NCBI GenBank assembly: GCA_016872725.1
Contig: VGZC01000051.1
Span: forward strand, 1 to 40,067
Source of the DNA: Planctomycetota bacterium
Lineage (GTDB): Bacteria; Planctomycetota; Planctomycetia; Pirellulales; Pirellulaceae
Reading direction: 5' to 3'
DNA length: 40,067 nucleotides
The translations under genes and the position numbers were made by a program. This document shows positions 16,080 through 26,000 of the stretch, one piece after another. Under the pieces are notes generated by a model. That model ran no database searches. It was not told where the DNA came from and saw nothing but the letters and a program-made list of their open reading frames with translations. Every line of letters begins with the position of its first letter. Position 1 is the first letter of the stretch.

Positions 16080-16304
16080 CTAAAGGAAAAGGCGGCTCAC
16101 CACGAACAGCACGGCGAAAATCGTGAACATGAAGCCCGTGATCCAGACACCGGCTCGAATCGCCTGTTGCAAGATCTCGCTCATCAACTCATGGCGCGTC
16201 GCGCCGTAGACAAGGCTGAACGCGACAATCAGCGGTATCGAATACCAGGCCAGCATCGGTCGACTCAACGCGGCAATGAGCACGGTGGCGGCATCGAAAT
16301 CCAT
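16080..16304 (-). CDS. small two-helix membrane protein
   Basis: 74 residues from the ATG at 16304, with AAGGAAC 7-12 bases upstream. Two membrane segments are evident: about residues 20-35 (AWYSIPLIVAFSLVYG) and 48-73 (IRAGVWITGFMFTIFAVLFVVSRL). It begins 27 bases after the stop of the DUF6677-like gene in the same direction, so the two are almost certainly one operon, and may work as partners in the inner membrane. Function unknown. Confidence 0.75.
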   Translation of the reverse strand: MDFDAATVLIAALSRPMLAWYSIPLIVAFSLVYGATRHELMSEILQQAIRAGVWITGFMFTIFAVLFVVSRLFL

Positions 16305-16331
16305 CGGCGGTTCCTTCGCGCAATTGGCGAG

Positions 16332-16913
16332 CTAGCTCGCGGTATCGGCTGCGCCCACGGGCGCGCCTCCGCCATCGGGCGGTCCACGCCGCCTCCTTTT
16401 TTTCTCTTCCTCGGGAGCGGGCGCGAGCGGGCCCGCATACGCATCGTAGATCGCTAGCACATTCAGGAGACCGGCGACCATCGTGTACAGGGTTCCCAAT
16501 TCAAAATACTGATGGTACTTCCGATGCCAGCTCGCCAACTTGTCGCCGCGCTCGGGATCCACCGGATGCGGCGGCGCCATGAACTCGGGTCCCAAGAGCT
16601 CCAACGGGCGCTGATTTTTTCGGATCACCCGATAACTCTGCACGAGCGCAGGCATCGCGGGAAGACCGACGCCCAACTGGCAAAGGTACTGCCAACGACG
16701 GTCGGTCTCCGTGAACGAAGCGTACACGACGCGCCCACTACCGAGGGCCAAGCCGTAGAAGTAGGTGCCCAAGATGCAAACCATGAACAGAAGTCCCTTG
16801 GCGAACCGCCGCTGATACAAGTGTCCGGCGCCCGGCCAGAGCCAGGCCCACACGGCGGCGACCTCGGGACGGCGCAGGTCAACCTCGATGATCGCGTCCT
16901 GGGGTTCGTTCAT
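16332..16913 (-). CDS. DUF6677-like membrane protein
   Basis: 193 residues from the ATG at 16913; another ATG five codons upstream (16928) is open but has no better ribosome site, so the start may be either. The sequence VWAWLWPGAGHLYQRRFAKGLLFMVCILGTYFYGLALGSGRVVYA (split over residues about 20-65) matches a conserved planctomycete family of membrane proteins that I recall as DUF6677. There are about three to four hydrophobic helices and a basic, proline-rich C-terminal tail (EEEKKRRRRGPPDG). No enzymatic motif. It heads a two-gene operon with the 74-residue membrane protein. The upstream 249 bases are shared with the divergent rsmE. Confidence 0.8.
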   Translation of the reverse strand: MNEPQDAIIEVDLRRPEVAAVWAWLWPGAGHLYQRRFAKGLLFMVCILGTYFYGLALGSGRVVYASFTETDRRWQYLCQLGVGLPAMPALVQSYRVIRKNQRPLELLGPEFMAPPHPVDPERGDKLASWHRKYHQYFELGTLYTMVAGLLNVLAIYDAYAGPLAPAPEEEKKRRRRGPPDGGGAPVGAADTAS

Positions 16914-16986
16914 GATCGGTGATTCCATCGGGGTCTTGAACCGCGAAGAGCCGCGCCGGACGATCCGTTCCGCCCGAGGCACGCCT

Positions 16987-16992
16987 ATTGTA
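16987..16992 (-). promoter_or_regulatory. possible -10 element for the DUF6677-like operon
   Basis: TACAAT on the minus strand, 74 bases upstream of the ATG at 16913. No clear -35 hexamer accompanies it. Confidence 0.3.
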
Positions 16993-17162
16993 GTCGAATC
17001 CTCCCAACGAACCAGATCAGCCGCCGAACCCGCGATCCGTGTTATCCTGAGGTCGACCCGTTCCGACCACGACTCGGCCGGAAGACCGGATGTTCGATCG
17101 CCCGGATGGGTTCGTACGGATTCCCCAAATATTGGCGCCTCGAGCTCGAATTCGGAGATGCC

Positions 17163-17891
17163 ATGGATCGCCGGTTCTTTTTGAACCGTCCGCCCGCGCC
17201 GAACGACGCCTTCGTGTCGATCTCGGGCCCCGAGGCCAAGCACGTCGCCCAGGTGCTCCGCGCCCGTGTCGGGGATGAAGCCGTCCTATTCGATGGGACG
17301 GGCGTCGAGTATCGGGCGCGGATCACCGAACTCGGAAAGGCCGAGGTTCGATTCGAGATTCTCCGGCGCGCCGCGATCGATCGGGAGCTCCCCTTTCTCC
17401 TGCATGCGGGCGTGGCGCTTCCCAAGGGAGACCGCCAAAAGGACGTTGTCGAGAAGGCCGTGGAAACGGGAGTGACTCGGCTGACGCCCGTTTCCGCCCG
17501 ATATTCGGTCGCCGAGGTCGATGCGCGCGTTGTCGACCGACTGCGACGGTACGCGATCGAAGCGTCCAAACAATCGGGCCGCAACCGATTGCTCGATGTC
17601 GGCCCACCGAGATCGTTCGGCGCGTTTGTCGCGCAAGCGCCCTCGGACGCCGTCCGTTGGTTCGCACATCCGGGCGGGCCGCCGATCGACGCCGAGGAAG
17701 CGGTTCGGATCCGCGGCGCGACGGAAGTCTGGTTCGCGATCGGACCGGAAGGAGGGTGGTCCGAATCGGAATACTCGTCGGCGATCGGAGCCGGCTGGCG
17801 GCCGATCGGCTTAGGGCCGCGTGTTCTTCGCGTCGAAACGGCCGTGTGCGCGTGCGCCGTGCTCGCCGCCGTGCTCCGCGATCCCCCTTGA
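17163..17891 (+). CDS. rsmE: 16S rRNA (uracil1498-N3)-methyltransferase
   Basis: 242 residues from the ATG at 17163 (GGAG 6 bases upstream; an upstream in-frame ATG at 17106 has no such site). RsmE methylates U1498 in the decoding region of 16S rRNA using S-adenosylmethionine. Seen: MDRRFFLNRPP and SGPEAKHVAQVLRARVGDEAVLFDG in the N-terminal PUA-like domain, then the SPOUT knot with FAIGPEGGWSESE and LGPRVLRVETAV at the C-terminus. Length is typical (about 240-250). Convergent with the exported-protein gene, only 16 bases apart. No operon partners. A housekeeping gene, with no unusual base use. Confidence 0.95.
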   Translation: MDRRFFLNRPPAPNDAFVSISGPEAKHVAQVLRARVGDEAVLFDGTGVEYRARITELGKAEVRFEILRRAAIDRELPFLLHAGVALPKGDRQKDVVEKAVETGVTRLTPVSARYSVAEVDARVVDRLRRYAIEASKQSGRNRLLDVGPPRSFGAFVAQAPSDAVRWFAHPGGPPIDAEEAVRIRGATEVWFAIGPEGGWSESEYSSAIGAGWRPIGLGPRVLRVETAVCACAVLAAVLRDPP

Positions 17892-17907
17892 ATCGTCCGC
17901 GCGCCGT

Positions 17908-18531
17908 CTATTGGCCGTTCTTCGTTTCGTTTTTCGTCTCGTCCTTGGCGGCTGGATCGAGCTTCTCGATCGCGCCGAACAAATGTCCGCCCACGTCGCC
18001 GTGCGACCACGTGCCCGCGTATCGTTTGTCATGGATCACGACCCGCGCGCCGTAGGTTCCCAGACCGGGAATGGTGAGGTTGTCGAGCGTGATGACGGGC
18101 GTGTCGCCGGCCCATTCGACTTGGAGCGGAAGGGGAATCGTGAGATCGTGCGTTCCGTACCGAATCCGCGTCTGAAAGAGCCACATGTTGCCGTTCGGCA
18201 TTTTCTTCACACCGCGGATCTCGTATTCCTCCTTCTTGAGCGCGCCTTGCTCGAGCCCGGTCATCGTGAAATGGCCGACGAGACGAACTCCGGAAAGGCT
18301 CTTCTCGAACGCGGCGTATCGCTCGGCCGTCGCGGGATCGTGCCGGGGAGTCTCCTTGGGTTGGCCGGGATCGTCCTCCGCTCCGCGAACCGTCTCCGCG
18401 CGAGGCGGCTCGACCGCCTCCATTCCGCGCGCGACCAAGCCGTTCGAAATACTCGGACTCGCAATCATCGCCAATACGACCGACCTCGCAATCGCGGCGC
18501 ATTGGGACAACATGACGGAATCGCGCGACAT
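17908..18531 (-). CDS. conserved exported protein of unknown function
   Basis: 207 residues, ATG 18531 with GGGGAGG upstream. The N-terminal 33 residues (MSRDSVMLSQCAAIARSVVLAMIASPSISNGLVA) form a hydrophobic signal-like segment. Mature part: a proline- and acid-rich linker followed by a beta-rich domain with VGHFTMTG, EEYEI..VKKMPNGNMWLFQTRIRYG, PLPLQVEWAGDTPVITLDNLTIPGLG and YAGTWSHGDVGGHLFG. This block looks conserved among planctomycetes, but I do not know a named family or function. Probably periplasmic. It follows the isomerase gene on the same strand at 101 bases. Confidence 0.78.
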   Translation of the reverse strand: MSRDSVMLSQCAAIARSVVLAMIASPSISNGLVARGMEAVEPPRAETVRGAEDDPGQPKETPRHDPATAERYAAFEKSLSGVRLVGHFTMTGLEQGALKKEEYEIRGVKKMPNGNMWLFQTRIRYGTHDLTIPLPLQVEWAGDTPVITLDNLTIPGLGTYGARVVIHDKRYAGTWSHGDVGGHLFGAIEKLDPAAKDETKNETKNGQ

Positions 18532-18632
18532 GGGAACCAGCCTCCCCTCGATTCAAGCAATCGGATCAACCGGCGCTTCATTGCTTCATTTTCCAAGCAT
18601 GGCGACTCGTGCCATCGTATTCGGCCGATACG

Positions 18633-19421
18633 TCACATGAAAAGGCTCCTTAGATACTGAACGCCGTTTCCGATTTCCGAGACGGGATCGGACGCGTTCT
18701 CTCGAGCCAGAGTGAAATAGCCCCGATACTCCCGCTCCTCCAGCATTCCGATCAGCTCGACGTAGTCCGCGGAACCGCGGCCGAGGGGCGTCTCGATCCC
18801 TCGGCTTCGTCCCAGACCCCGGACGCCGTCGGTGGCGCGGATCTGGACGACGTGCGCGACGAGCCGTTCGAGGGCCGCGCGCGGGTCGAACCCCTGGACG
18901 ATCAGGGCACCGGGATCGAATTCGGCGGCGAGCGATCCATCGGGCAGCGCACCGATCAACGCGGCGAGCCGCGTTCCGTCATCCGTGCCCGTTTCGGCGG
19001 CGAGTTGCGAGCCGACATGTTGGCCATACCGTCCCAGATCGGTGAGGGATTGGATCAACAAGTCCCATTCCGGGCCGGTCGGTTCGTCGGGAATCGCGCC
19101 CACATGGTTGACGACGACGGGAGTCCCCAATTGGAAGGCCATCCGCATGGCCCGTTTGGTCGCTTCGATCCGCCGTTCGAGCGCCTCGGCCACGTTGTAG
19201 CCCCGGCGCGTTCGGAATTCGACCGAACAGACCCGCAGGTTCAGATCGCCGAGCAGTTTCTTGAGCTGCCGCAAGCCCGTTTGTGACAGTTCTTCCGGTC
19301 GTAGTGCATGGCGCGCGTCGATGGCGATGCCCTGAGCGCCGAGTCGAGCCGCGGTCCACAGGGCTTCCCGGAGCGGCATGCGAAGACTCGCCTGTTGAAC
19401 GCCGATCTTAAGCCGATCCAC
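18633..19421 (-). CDS. TIM-barrel sugar phosphate isomerase/epimerase family protein
   Basis: 262 residues. MDRLKIGVQQASLRMPLREALWTAARLGAQGIAID is the typical opening of the xylose isomerase-like (AP_endonuc_2) family, followed by VNHVGAIP, AAETGTDDG, AAEFDPGALI and VVQIRATDG, which lie on successive barrel strands and place acidic and histidine residues for a divalent metal. Members isomerise or epimerise sugars. Substrate cannot be deduced. No signal peptide, cytoplasmic. Divergent from the 908-residue exported protein by 58 bases, so a shared control region is possible. Confidence 0.82.
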   Translation of the reverse strand: MDRLKIGVQQASLRMPLREALWTAARLGAQGIAIDARHALRPEELSQTGLRQLKKLLGDLNLRVCSVEFRTRRGYNVAEALERRIEATKRAMRMAFQLGTPVVVNHVGAIPDEPTGPEWDLLIQSLTDLGRYGQHVGSQLAAETGTDDGTRLAALIGALPDGSLAAEFDPGALIVQGFDPRAALERLVAHVVQIRATDGVRGLGRSRGIETPLGRGSADYVELIGMLEEREYRGYFTLARENASDPVSEIGNGVQYLRSLFM

Positions 19422-19479
19422 AGGTCGTTCCTTCCTTCGCGATCCGCGCGCCGGTCGTTCGATAACCTAGACTTGCGAC

Positions 19480-22206
19480 ATGAAACGCCTTGCGCCGCTT
19501 GCCATTCTATCGATACTCGCCATTCCATCGACGGGGGCATCCCCACCGACGACCGTCCAAACAACGGCGGCCGATTCCCATTCGGCGATTCCATCGGAAG
19601 CGACCGTCATCTATGAATGTCGTTTCGATGCCGCCACCGATCGGAACTGGGACAACTGGCCCGACGGATGGATCCGCAAGTCCGGGCCCGGATACCCGAG
19701 GTATGTCCTGATCAGCATGGACGAGCCCGACGCGACGTTGCCGCAAGCCGACGATCGGACTTTGACGATCGCGATGGACGGAGGCGCGGCCTTCGCCCAA
19801 AGCCGTCCGATCGCCGTATCGCCTTCGTACGCGTACATGCTCTCCTATCGGATGTGCGCGGAAGGGCTCGCCGGCCATCGCGCCGTCGTTACGCTCACCG
19901 CGTTCGACGCCAACCACCAGGTCCGTGGCCAAATCGAATCGTCGCCTGTGCGCGGCGACCGGGCTTGGCGGGTCGGCGCGATCGGTCCGTGGTCGACGGG
20001 CGACACGGAGGTCCGCTATCTCGCGGTGGGGATCCATGTCGTTGGCGAGAAGCCGGGCGCGCTCGCCGGCAGGATCCGGATCGACGACATTCGGCTTGCC
20101 CGCCTGCCTCGGATGACGCTCGAAGCCAATGCGGCATTCCATCTGTTCTCGAATCCGTCCGATCCGGTTGTCACGTGCCGTGTGTCGGGCATCACGCAAT
20201 CGCGCGGGGAAGTTCGGTTCGCGCTCGTCGACGAACGGTCTCGTCCGATCGCGGAAACGACCGTTCCGCTCGAAATGACCGCCATCGATGACGACGCGCG
20301 GGGCGCGGGGAATGCGCATGCCGTGCCCGGCGGGCCGATCACACCGAGTGCGACGGAGGATGGCGATTCGCGCGTCCATTCCGGAGTCGCCGCGTGGCGT
20401 CCACCGGTTCCCGGCGCGGGATTCTACCGTGTCCTGGCGGTCGTCGGAGACGACGAGGCATCGGCCATGCGCAACGAAACAACGCTCGCCATCGTGCGTT
20501 TCGAGGGCAACCCTTCGCGGGAGGGCATTTTCGGTTGGACGGTTCCGCGGGGCGAACAGGACATTCCGCTCAAATCGCTCGCGCAACTCGCGCCGATCGC
20601 GGGGCTGCACTGGATCAAGTTCCCCGTCTGGTCGCCGAACGAGGGACGCTCGCCGGCCGATCACCTCGCATGGTTCGCCGAACGGATGGGCGCGCAGGGG
20701 ATCGAGTTCGTCGGCATGTTCAACGCGCCGCCCGAGCGACTGAGCCGCGAGTTGCTCGGAGACGCGGGCCCCCTTCCGACCGCGCTCGTATTCCGTGAAC
20801 CCGAGGTCTGGAAACAACTCGTCAATCCGATCATGACTCGTCTTTCGCTCAAGGTCCGGTGGTGGCAATTGGGGGCCGATCAGGACGCGAGCTACATGGG
20901 GTACCCGAACCTCGCGGCGCACATCGCGGAAATCCGCGAGCATCTTGAGCGGTTCGGACAAGAGGCTCGCATCGCGATCGCGTGGAACTGGCTCGACGAG
21001 AAACCGGGCGCCGTTCCCGGCCCCTGGGCCCGATTGACCTGCTTCGCTCAGCCGGCGTTCACGGCGGAGGAACTTTCCGAGTATTTGCGGAGTGAAACGG
21101 GCGAGGGCCGCGCTCCTTGGGTCGTGCTCGAACCGCTGCGGAGCGGCGAGCACGATCTGGCGGTCCGCGCGCGCGACCTGGCGCTGCGGATGCTCGCCGC
21201 CCATCGCGACGGCGCGTCCGCCGCGTTCCTCGCCGATCCGTGCGATGAGGCGACCGGACTGATCCACGCCGACGGCACCCCGCGCGAACTCTTCATTCCC
21301 TGGCGCACCGTGTCGATCCACCTGGCCGGCGCGAAATACCTGGGTGAGATGCGACTACCCGGCGGAAGCTCCAACGGAGTTTACGAGCGGGAGGGCGAGG
21401 CCGTGATCGTCGTCTGGAACGACCAGGCGACGCGCGAGTCGATCTACCTTGGGGCCCCCGATCGCGTTCGCCGCATCGATCTGTGGGGACGCGAGTCGCG
21501 GCCCGACGAAGGAGTGGACGCCGGCAACCCGACGCAGGTATTCGACGTGGGACGGGAGCCCGTCTTCCTCGTCGGAGCCGATCTCGCGGTGGCGAAGGTG
21601 CGGATCGGCCTGACGATCGACAAGAACGCCTTCTCCACGGCGCTCGGCGAGGACCACGTCGCGACGATTCAGTTCCAAAACCAGTTTCCCCAAGGCGTGA
21701 GCGGCAAAGTCACGATCCACGCGCCGCGCGAATGGAGTGTCGAGCCGCGGCAGGTCGCGTTCAAGGCGGCCGCCGAGGAACGCGTTTCGCTCCCCTTTCG
21801 GCTGATTCTCCGCGCGAGCGCGGCGAGCGGCGAGCAGCCGGTCCGGATCGACTTCGACGTGCGCGCCGACACGTCGTATCGGTTCAGCGTTCATCGGATG
21901 ATCCGCGTCGGCCTCGAGGATGTCTCGTTCGAGTTGTCCGCGATACTCGACGACAACGGCGGTGTGGTGGTCGAGCAGCAACTTGTGAACAAGACCGACG
22001 CCGCGTTCAGCTTCAATTGCCTCCTCTTCGCGCCGGACATGCCGGCGCAGCGAAGGCAGGTCCTGAACGCGGCTCGCGGCCGTCGCATCGATACCTACCA
22101 GATCCGGGACGGCCGCGCCTTGACGGGCAAGACGCTCTGGATGCGCGCCGAGGAGATCGGGGGAAAGGGCCGCATTCTCAACTACCCGGTTTCGGTGAGT
22201 CCGTGA
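19480..22206 (+). CDS. large exported protein with probable glycoside-hydrolase-like barrel
   Basis: 908 residues. Signal peptide MKRLAPLAILSILAIPSTGA. Residues about 40-215 resemble a carbohydrate-binding-like beta-sandwich (WDNWPDGWIRKSGPGYP, then RIRIDDIRLARLP, a common end of such domains). A second beta-rich module follows. From about residue 345 a TIM-barrel-like part begins (FGWTVPRGEQDIPL, GLHWIKFPVWSPNEGR, AQGIEFVGMFNAPPERL, WWQLGADQDASY, GLIHADGTPREL). The last 200 residues are beta-rich, with WNDQATRESIYLGAP. Planctomycetes carry many such proteins for polysaccharide use; no catalytic acid pair is assignable here. Its end overlaps the convergent Nif3-like gene by 29 bases. Confidence 0.75.
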   Translation: MKRLAPLAILSILAIPSTGASPPTTVQTTAADSHSAIPSEATVIYECRFDAATDRNWDNWPDGWIRKSGPGYPRYVLISMDEPDATLPQADDRTLTIAMDGGAAFAQSRPIAVSPSYAYMLSYRMCAEGLAGHRAVVTLTAFDANHQVRGQIESSPVRGDRAWRVGAIGPWSTGDTEVRYLAVGIHVVGEKPGALAGRIRIDDIRLARLPRMTLEANAAFHLFSNPSDPVVTCRVSGITQSRGEVRFALVDERSRPIAETTVPLEMTAIDDDARGAGNAHAVPGGPITPSATEDGDSRVHSGVAAWRPPVPGAGFYRVLAVVGDDEASAMRNETTLAIVRFEGNPSREGIFGWTVPRGEQDIPLKSLAQLAPIAGLHWIKFPVWSPNEGRSPADHLAWFAERMGAQGIEFVGMFNAPPERLSRELLGDAGPLPTALVFREPEVWKQLVNPIMTRLSLKVRWWQLGADQDASYMGYPNLAAHIAEIREHLERFGQEARIAIAWNWLDEKPGAVPGPWARLTCFAQPAFTAEELSEYLRSETGEGRAPWVVLEPLRSGEHDLAVRARDLALRMLAAHRDGASAAFLADPCDEATGLIHADGTPRELFIPWRTVSIHLAGAKYLGEMRLPGGSSNGVYEREGEAVIVVWNDQATRESIYLGAPDRVRRIDLWGRESRPDEGVDAGNPTQVFDVGREPVFLVGADLAVAKVRIGLTIDKNAFSTALGEDHVATIQFQNQFPQGVSGKVTIHAPREWSVEPRQVAFKAAAEERVSLPFRLILRASAASGEQPVRIDFDVRADTSYRFSVHRMIRVGLEDVSFELSAILDDNGGVVVEQQLVNKTDAAFSFNCLLFAPDMPAQRRQVLNAARGRRIDTYQIRDGRALTGKTLWMRAEEIGGKGRILNYPVSVSP

Positions 22207-23038
22207 GCGGGTCGGCGGAAGGCGGGCAACCGATCGCGTCGAGCGGATCGGTTTCGGCGCCGCTCGCCCACACGCGCACTCCGTCGAAGGCGCGGGCGAG
22301 TTCCTCCGCGAGCCGCTCGACGGCGAATCGCTCGCTCGCGTAATGACCGAGAAGGAGCATGGCGACGCCTCGCGCCCTTGCTTCGAGCACCGTGTGCAGG
22401 CCGGTTTCGCCCGTGACGAACAGTTCGCAGCCGAGCCGCGCGGCACGATCGAGGAAGGAACCGGCGCTGCCGCACGCGACGGCGACGCGGGAGACGCGAT
22501 CGTCGATCCCGCCCGCAAGCTGAACGGTTCGCGCGGCCGTGACGCGCCGAAGGCGTTCGGCGAGTTCTCCGATCGAGGTCGGCTCGCCGCAAAGGCCCCA
22601 TCTCCCCGCTCCGCAATCGGGTGCGGGAACGCTCGATTCCGTTCCGCTCGACCTTTCGACGATGGCTTCGATCGAACCGAGTCCGATGGATTCGGCGAGC
22701 CGTTGGTTGATGCCCCGCGCGGCCGAATCGAACGCCGTGTGCGGGCTGTAAACGGCGACGCGCGCCTCGATGATCCGCAGCAGCAGGTCGCCCGGCACGG
22801 TTTCGTCGGTGATCCGTTTGAGAGGTTGGAACGGCAGCGGATGGTGTGTCACGATCAGGTCGGCACGCGCCGCGACGCATTCGTCGACGACGGCGCGCGT
22901 GATCGTCAGGCAGGTCATCACCGAGCGGACGGGACGGTCCGCCCGACCGACCAGCAGGCCGACATTGTCCCAGTCCTCGGCGAACCGAGCGGGGGCGTAC
23001 CGTTCGAGAAAGCGGCGCACGTCGTCGATCCGCGTCAT
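22178..23038 (-). CDS. Nif3-like dinuclear metal centre hexameric protein
   Basis: 286 residues. Nif3/YbgI (DUF34) proteins bind two metal ions; E. coli YbgI is linked to GTP cyclohydrolase I type 2-like annotations, which are not a proven function. Seen: FAEDWDNVGLLVGR near residue 20, then LIVTHHPLPFQPLKRI with the metal-binding histidine pair, VYSPHTAFD, and the C-terminal VTGETGLH and LLGHYASER where the second set of metal ligands lies. Length is normal. The ATG at 23038 overlaps the stop of the upstream hybrid kinase (TGA 23035-23037) as ATGA, implying translational coupling, which is an unexpected partner. Convergent with the 908-residue protein. Confidence 0.9.
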   Translation of the reverse strand: MTRIDDVRRFLERYAPARFAEDWDNVGLLVGRADRPVRSVMTCLTITRAVVDECVAARADLIVTHHPLPFQPLKRITDETVPGDLLLRIIEARVAVYSPHTAFDSAARGINQRLAESIGLGSIEAIVERSSGTESSVPAPDCGAGRWGLCGEPTSIGELAERLRRVTAARTVQLAGGIDDRVSRVAVACGSAGSFLDRAARLGCELFVTGETGLHTVLEARARGVAMLLLGHYASERFAVERLAEELARAFDGVRVWASGAETDPLDAIGCPPSADPLTDSPKPGS

Positions 23039-26000
23039 TCCCCGCTCCTCACCTTCGATTGCTCCACGTACCGCCGCACATCATCCAGAAGGCACTCCAG
23101 CGCGCCGGCCAACCTCGAGGCGATCGGCGCGAACTCGGCCGGATCGCGCGCGCCGGCGAGCCGTTCGATGGCGAAGGCGAGTTCGGTGACCGGCGTGTCG
23201 CCGAAATAGCGCGCGGAACCCTTGAGCGTATGCGCGGCGATCCGGAGCGATCGGCCGTCATCGCGGGTCAATGCCTGACCGATGTCGCCGAGCAGACGCG
23301 GTCCCTCCTCGAGGAAGATCACGGCGAGGTCGCGCATCAGATCGAGGCGGCCGCCGAGTTCCGCGACGGCGCGGTCCCAATCGACGGCGAAACGCCGCGC
23401 GTCGGGCTCGACGTACCCCATCGCGCCACATTCCTTGTCGGTTCCCGATTCACGAGGCGCGCCGTCCGAGCTCGGGTCGGGTTCCGTCGGATTCCGTCGA
23501 CGCGTCCCGACGTCCCGCGCCGTGCGCGCGCGATCGATCGCTTCCCGCAGCTCGCGGGCTCGGATCGGCTTCGCCACGTAATCGTCCATCCCGGCGTCGA
23601 TACACCGATCGCGATCGCCTTTCATGGCGTGCGCCGTCATCGCGACGATCGGAACATGGCCTCCGTGCGCCGACTCCCACTCGCGGATCCGACGCGTCGC
23701 ATCGAGTCCGTCGACCTCGGGCATCTGGACGTCCATCAGCACGAGATCGAACGGCTGATCGCGGCACGCGAGCACCGCGTCGTGGCCGTTGTTGACGATC
23801 GCGATGCGGTGCCCGTTCGGTTCGAGCAATGCGCAGGCGAGCCGTTGATTCACGACGCTGTCCTCGGCGAGCAGGATCCGAAGGGGCGGCGTCTCCCCCG
23901 CCGACCGCTCGGCACTCGAAGCGATCGGCGCGGACGGCTCCCGAGGTTCGGCGAGCGCCGCGGCGACCGCGTCGAACAGTTCCGACGGCTTCGGGGGTTT
24001 CATGACATGGGCGGCGACCCCAAGCTGCTCGCACAACCTCGCGTCACCCGGCCGGTCGCTCGATGTCAGCGCGATCACGGGGATCGCCGCCATCGCGGGG
24101 GACTCCGCCATCGCGCGGATCAGATCAAAACCGTCTTTGCCGGGCATCTTCGCGTCGACGAGCGCGAGCCGGATCGGATCGCCGGCGCCGGTCGGATCGC
24201 GCAGGATGGCGAGCGCTTCCTCGACACCCGACGCCTCAACCGGATCGGCTCGCCAGTCGCGCAGCATGGCCGCCACGATCGCGCGGCTCGTCGCATGGTC
24301 GTCGACGATGAGCACGCGGGAGCGATCGAGCTTCGCGTCGAGCGTGAGCGTTTCGGCGGATGGGCCTTCCGCCTTGCGGAAGCGGACCGAAAAGGAAAAC
24401 GTGCTCCCTTCCCCCGTCCGGCTCTCCACGAAGATCCGCCCGCCCAGAAGGTCGACCAGCCGCGCCGTGATCGCGAGGCCCAAACCCGTGCCCCCGAATC
24501 GGCGGGTCATCGTCGTGTCCGCCTGCTCGAACGCCGAAAAGACCACCCCCAGCTTGTCCTCGGGGATTCCGATGCCCGTGTCACGCACGGAGAACCAGAT
24601 CCGCAGCGCGTCGGCGTCCTCGCTTTCCAAGCGGGCGGTCAGGACGATCTCGCCCGATTCGGTGAATTTGACGGAGTTGCCGACGAGATTGATGATCACT
24701 TGGCGCAGGCGGCCCTGATCGCCGATCACGACCGGGGGGATGAGCGGATCGATGTCGCAGGCGAGTTCGAGCCGGCGCGCGTGGGCCCGCAGCGCAAGCG
24801 TCCGCATCGTGTCGCCGATCGCGTCGCGAAGGTCGAACCGCATCTCGTCGAGCGCCAGCTTTCCGGCCTCGATCTTCGAGAAGTCGAGGATATCGTTGAT
24901 GATGGCGAGCAGCGACTCGCTCGAATCGAGCACCATGGTCAGGTACTCGCGCTGCGCGGCGCTGAGCGGCGTGTTCAACACGAGTTCGGTCATGCCGATG
25001 ATCGCGTTCATCGGCGTTCGGATCTCGTGGCTCATGTTGGCGAGGAACTGGCTCTTCGCGAAATTCGCGGCGTCGGCGGCCTCCTTCGCCTCCTTGAGTT
25101 CATTCTCCATTCTCTTGCGTTGCGTGATATCCAATACGAAACAGATGCACTCGTCGGTCGCGTCCTCGAGCAGAGTGACGCCGACAAGCACGGAGAGCCT
25201 CGATCCGTCGCGCCGAGCGAACTCCTTCTCCCACGGCGGGCACGAACCCTGCGACCGAAGCAGGGCGATCGAACGATCGTCCGCCCCGCGGAACGCGTCG
25301 GCCGTGATCCGGTCCCACCTCAGCGCGCCCGATTCCAGTTCGCCGCGCGTGGAATCGACCATTCGCAGGAACGCCTCGTTGGCGTCGATGAGGCGGCCGT
25401 CGAGCTGCGCGATGACGACGCCGATGATGTTGGATTCGACGAGCCGCCGGAACCGCGCGTCGCTCCGCCGACGGGCCTCCTCGGCGTGCTCGCGGTACGT
25501 CACGTCCCAGAACATGCCTTGGATGCCCGTGATGTTGCCGCGCGAATCGCGCACCGGCGCCTTGAGGACCTGGACGAAGAGCCGATCGCCGTGCGACGTC
25601 ACATGCGATTCGACGTCCTCGAGCACTTCGCCCGTTCGCACGACGCGCAGGTCGTCCGCCCGGTATTTCGCCGCCTGCTCGGCGGGAAACAGGTCATGAT
25701 CGGTCCTGCCGATCGTCTCCTCGACCGATCGTCCGATCGTCTCGCAGAAACGCTGGTTCGCCGAAACGATGCGGCCGTCGAGGTCCTTGCGGAAGCAGTT
25801 GAGCGGGAGGCTGTCGAGCAGATTCTGGTAGGCGGCGAGCGATTCGCCGAGCGCGTCGTCGGCCAACTTCCGTTCGGCGATTTCCCGTTCGAGCGCGCTG
25901 GTCCGTTCGGCGACGAGCGTCTCGATCCTCCTCGCCCGCCCCACGAAGCGCGCGGTGTACGCCGTGCCGGCGACGGTGAGCCCGAACCCGAAGATCAGCG

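Noticed and set aside
18599-18615. Small ATGGC/GCCAT inverted repeat between two minus-strand genes as a terminator
   Set aside because: Only 5 bp stem and no U-tract.
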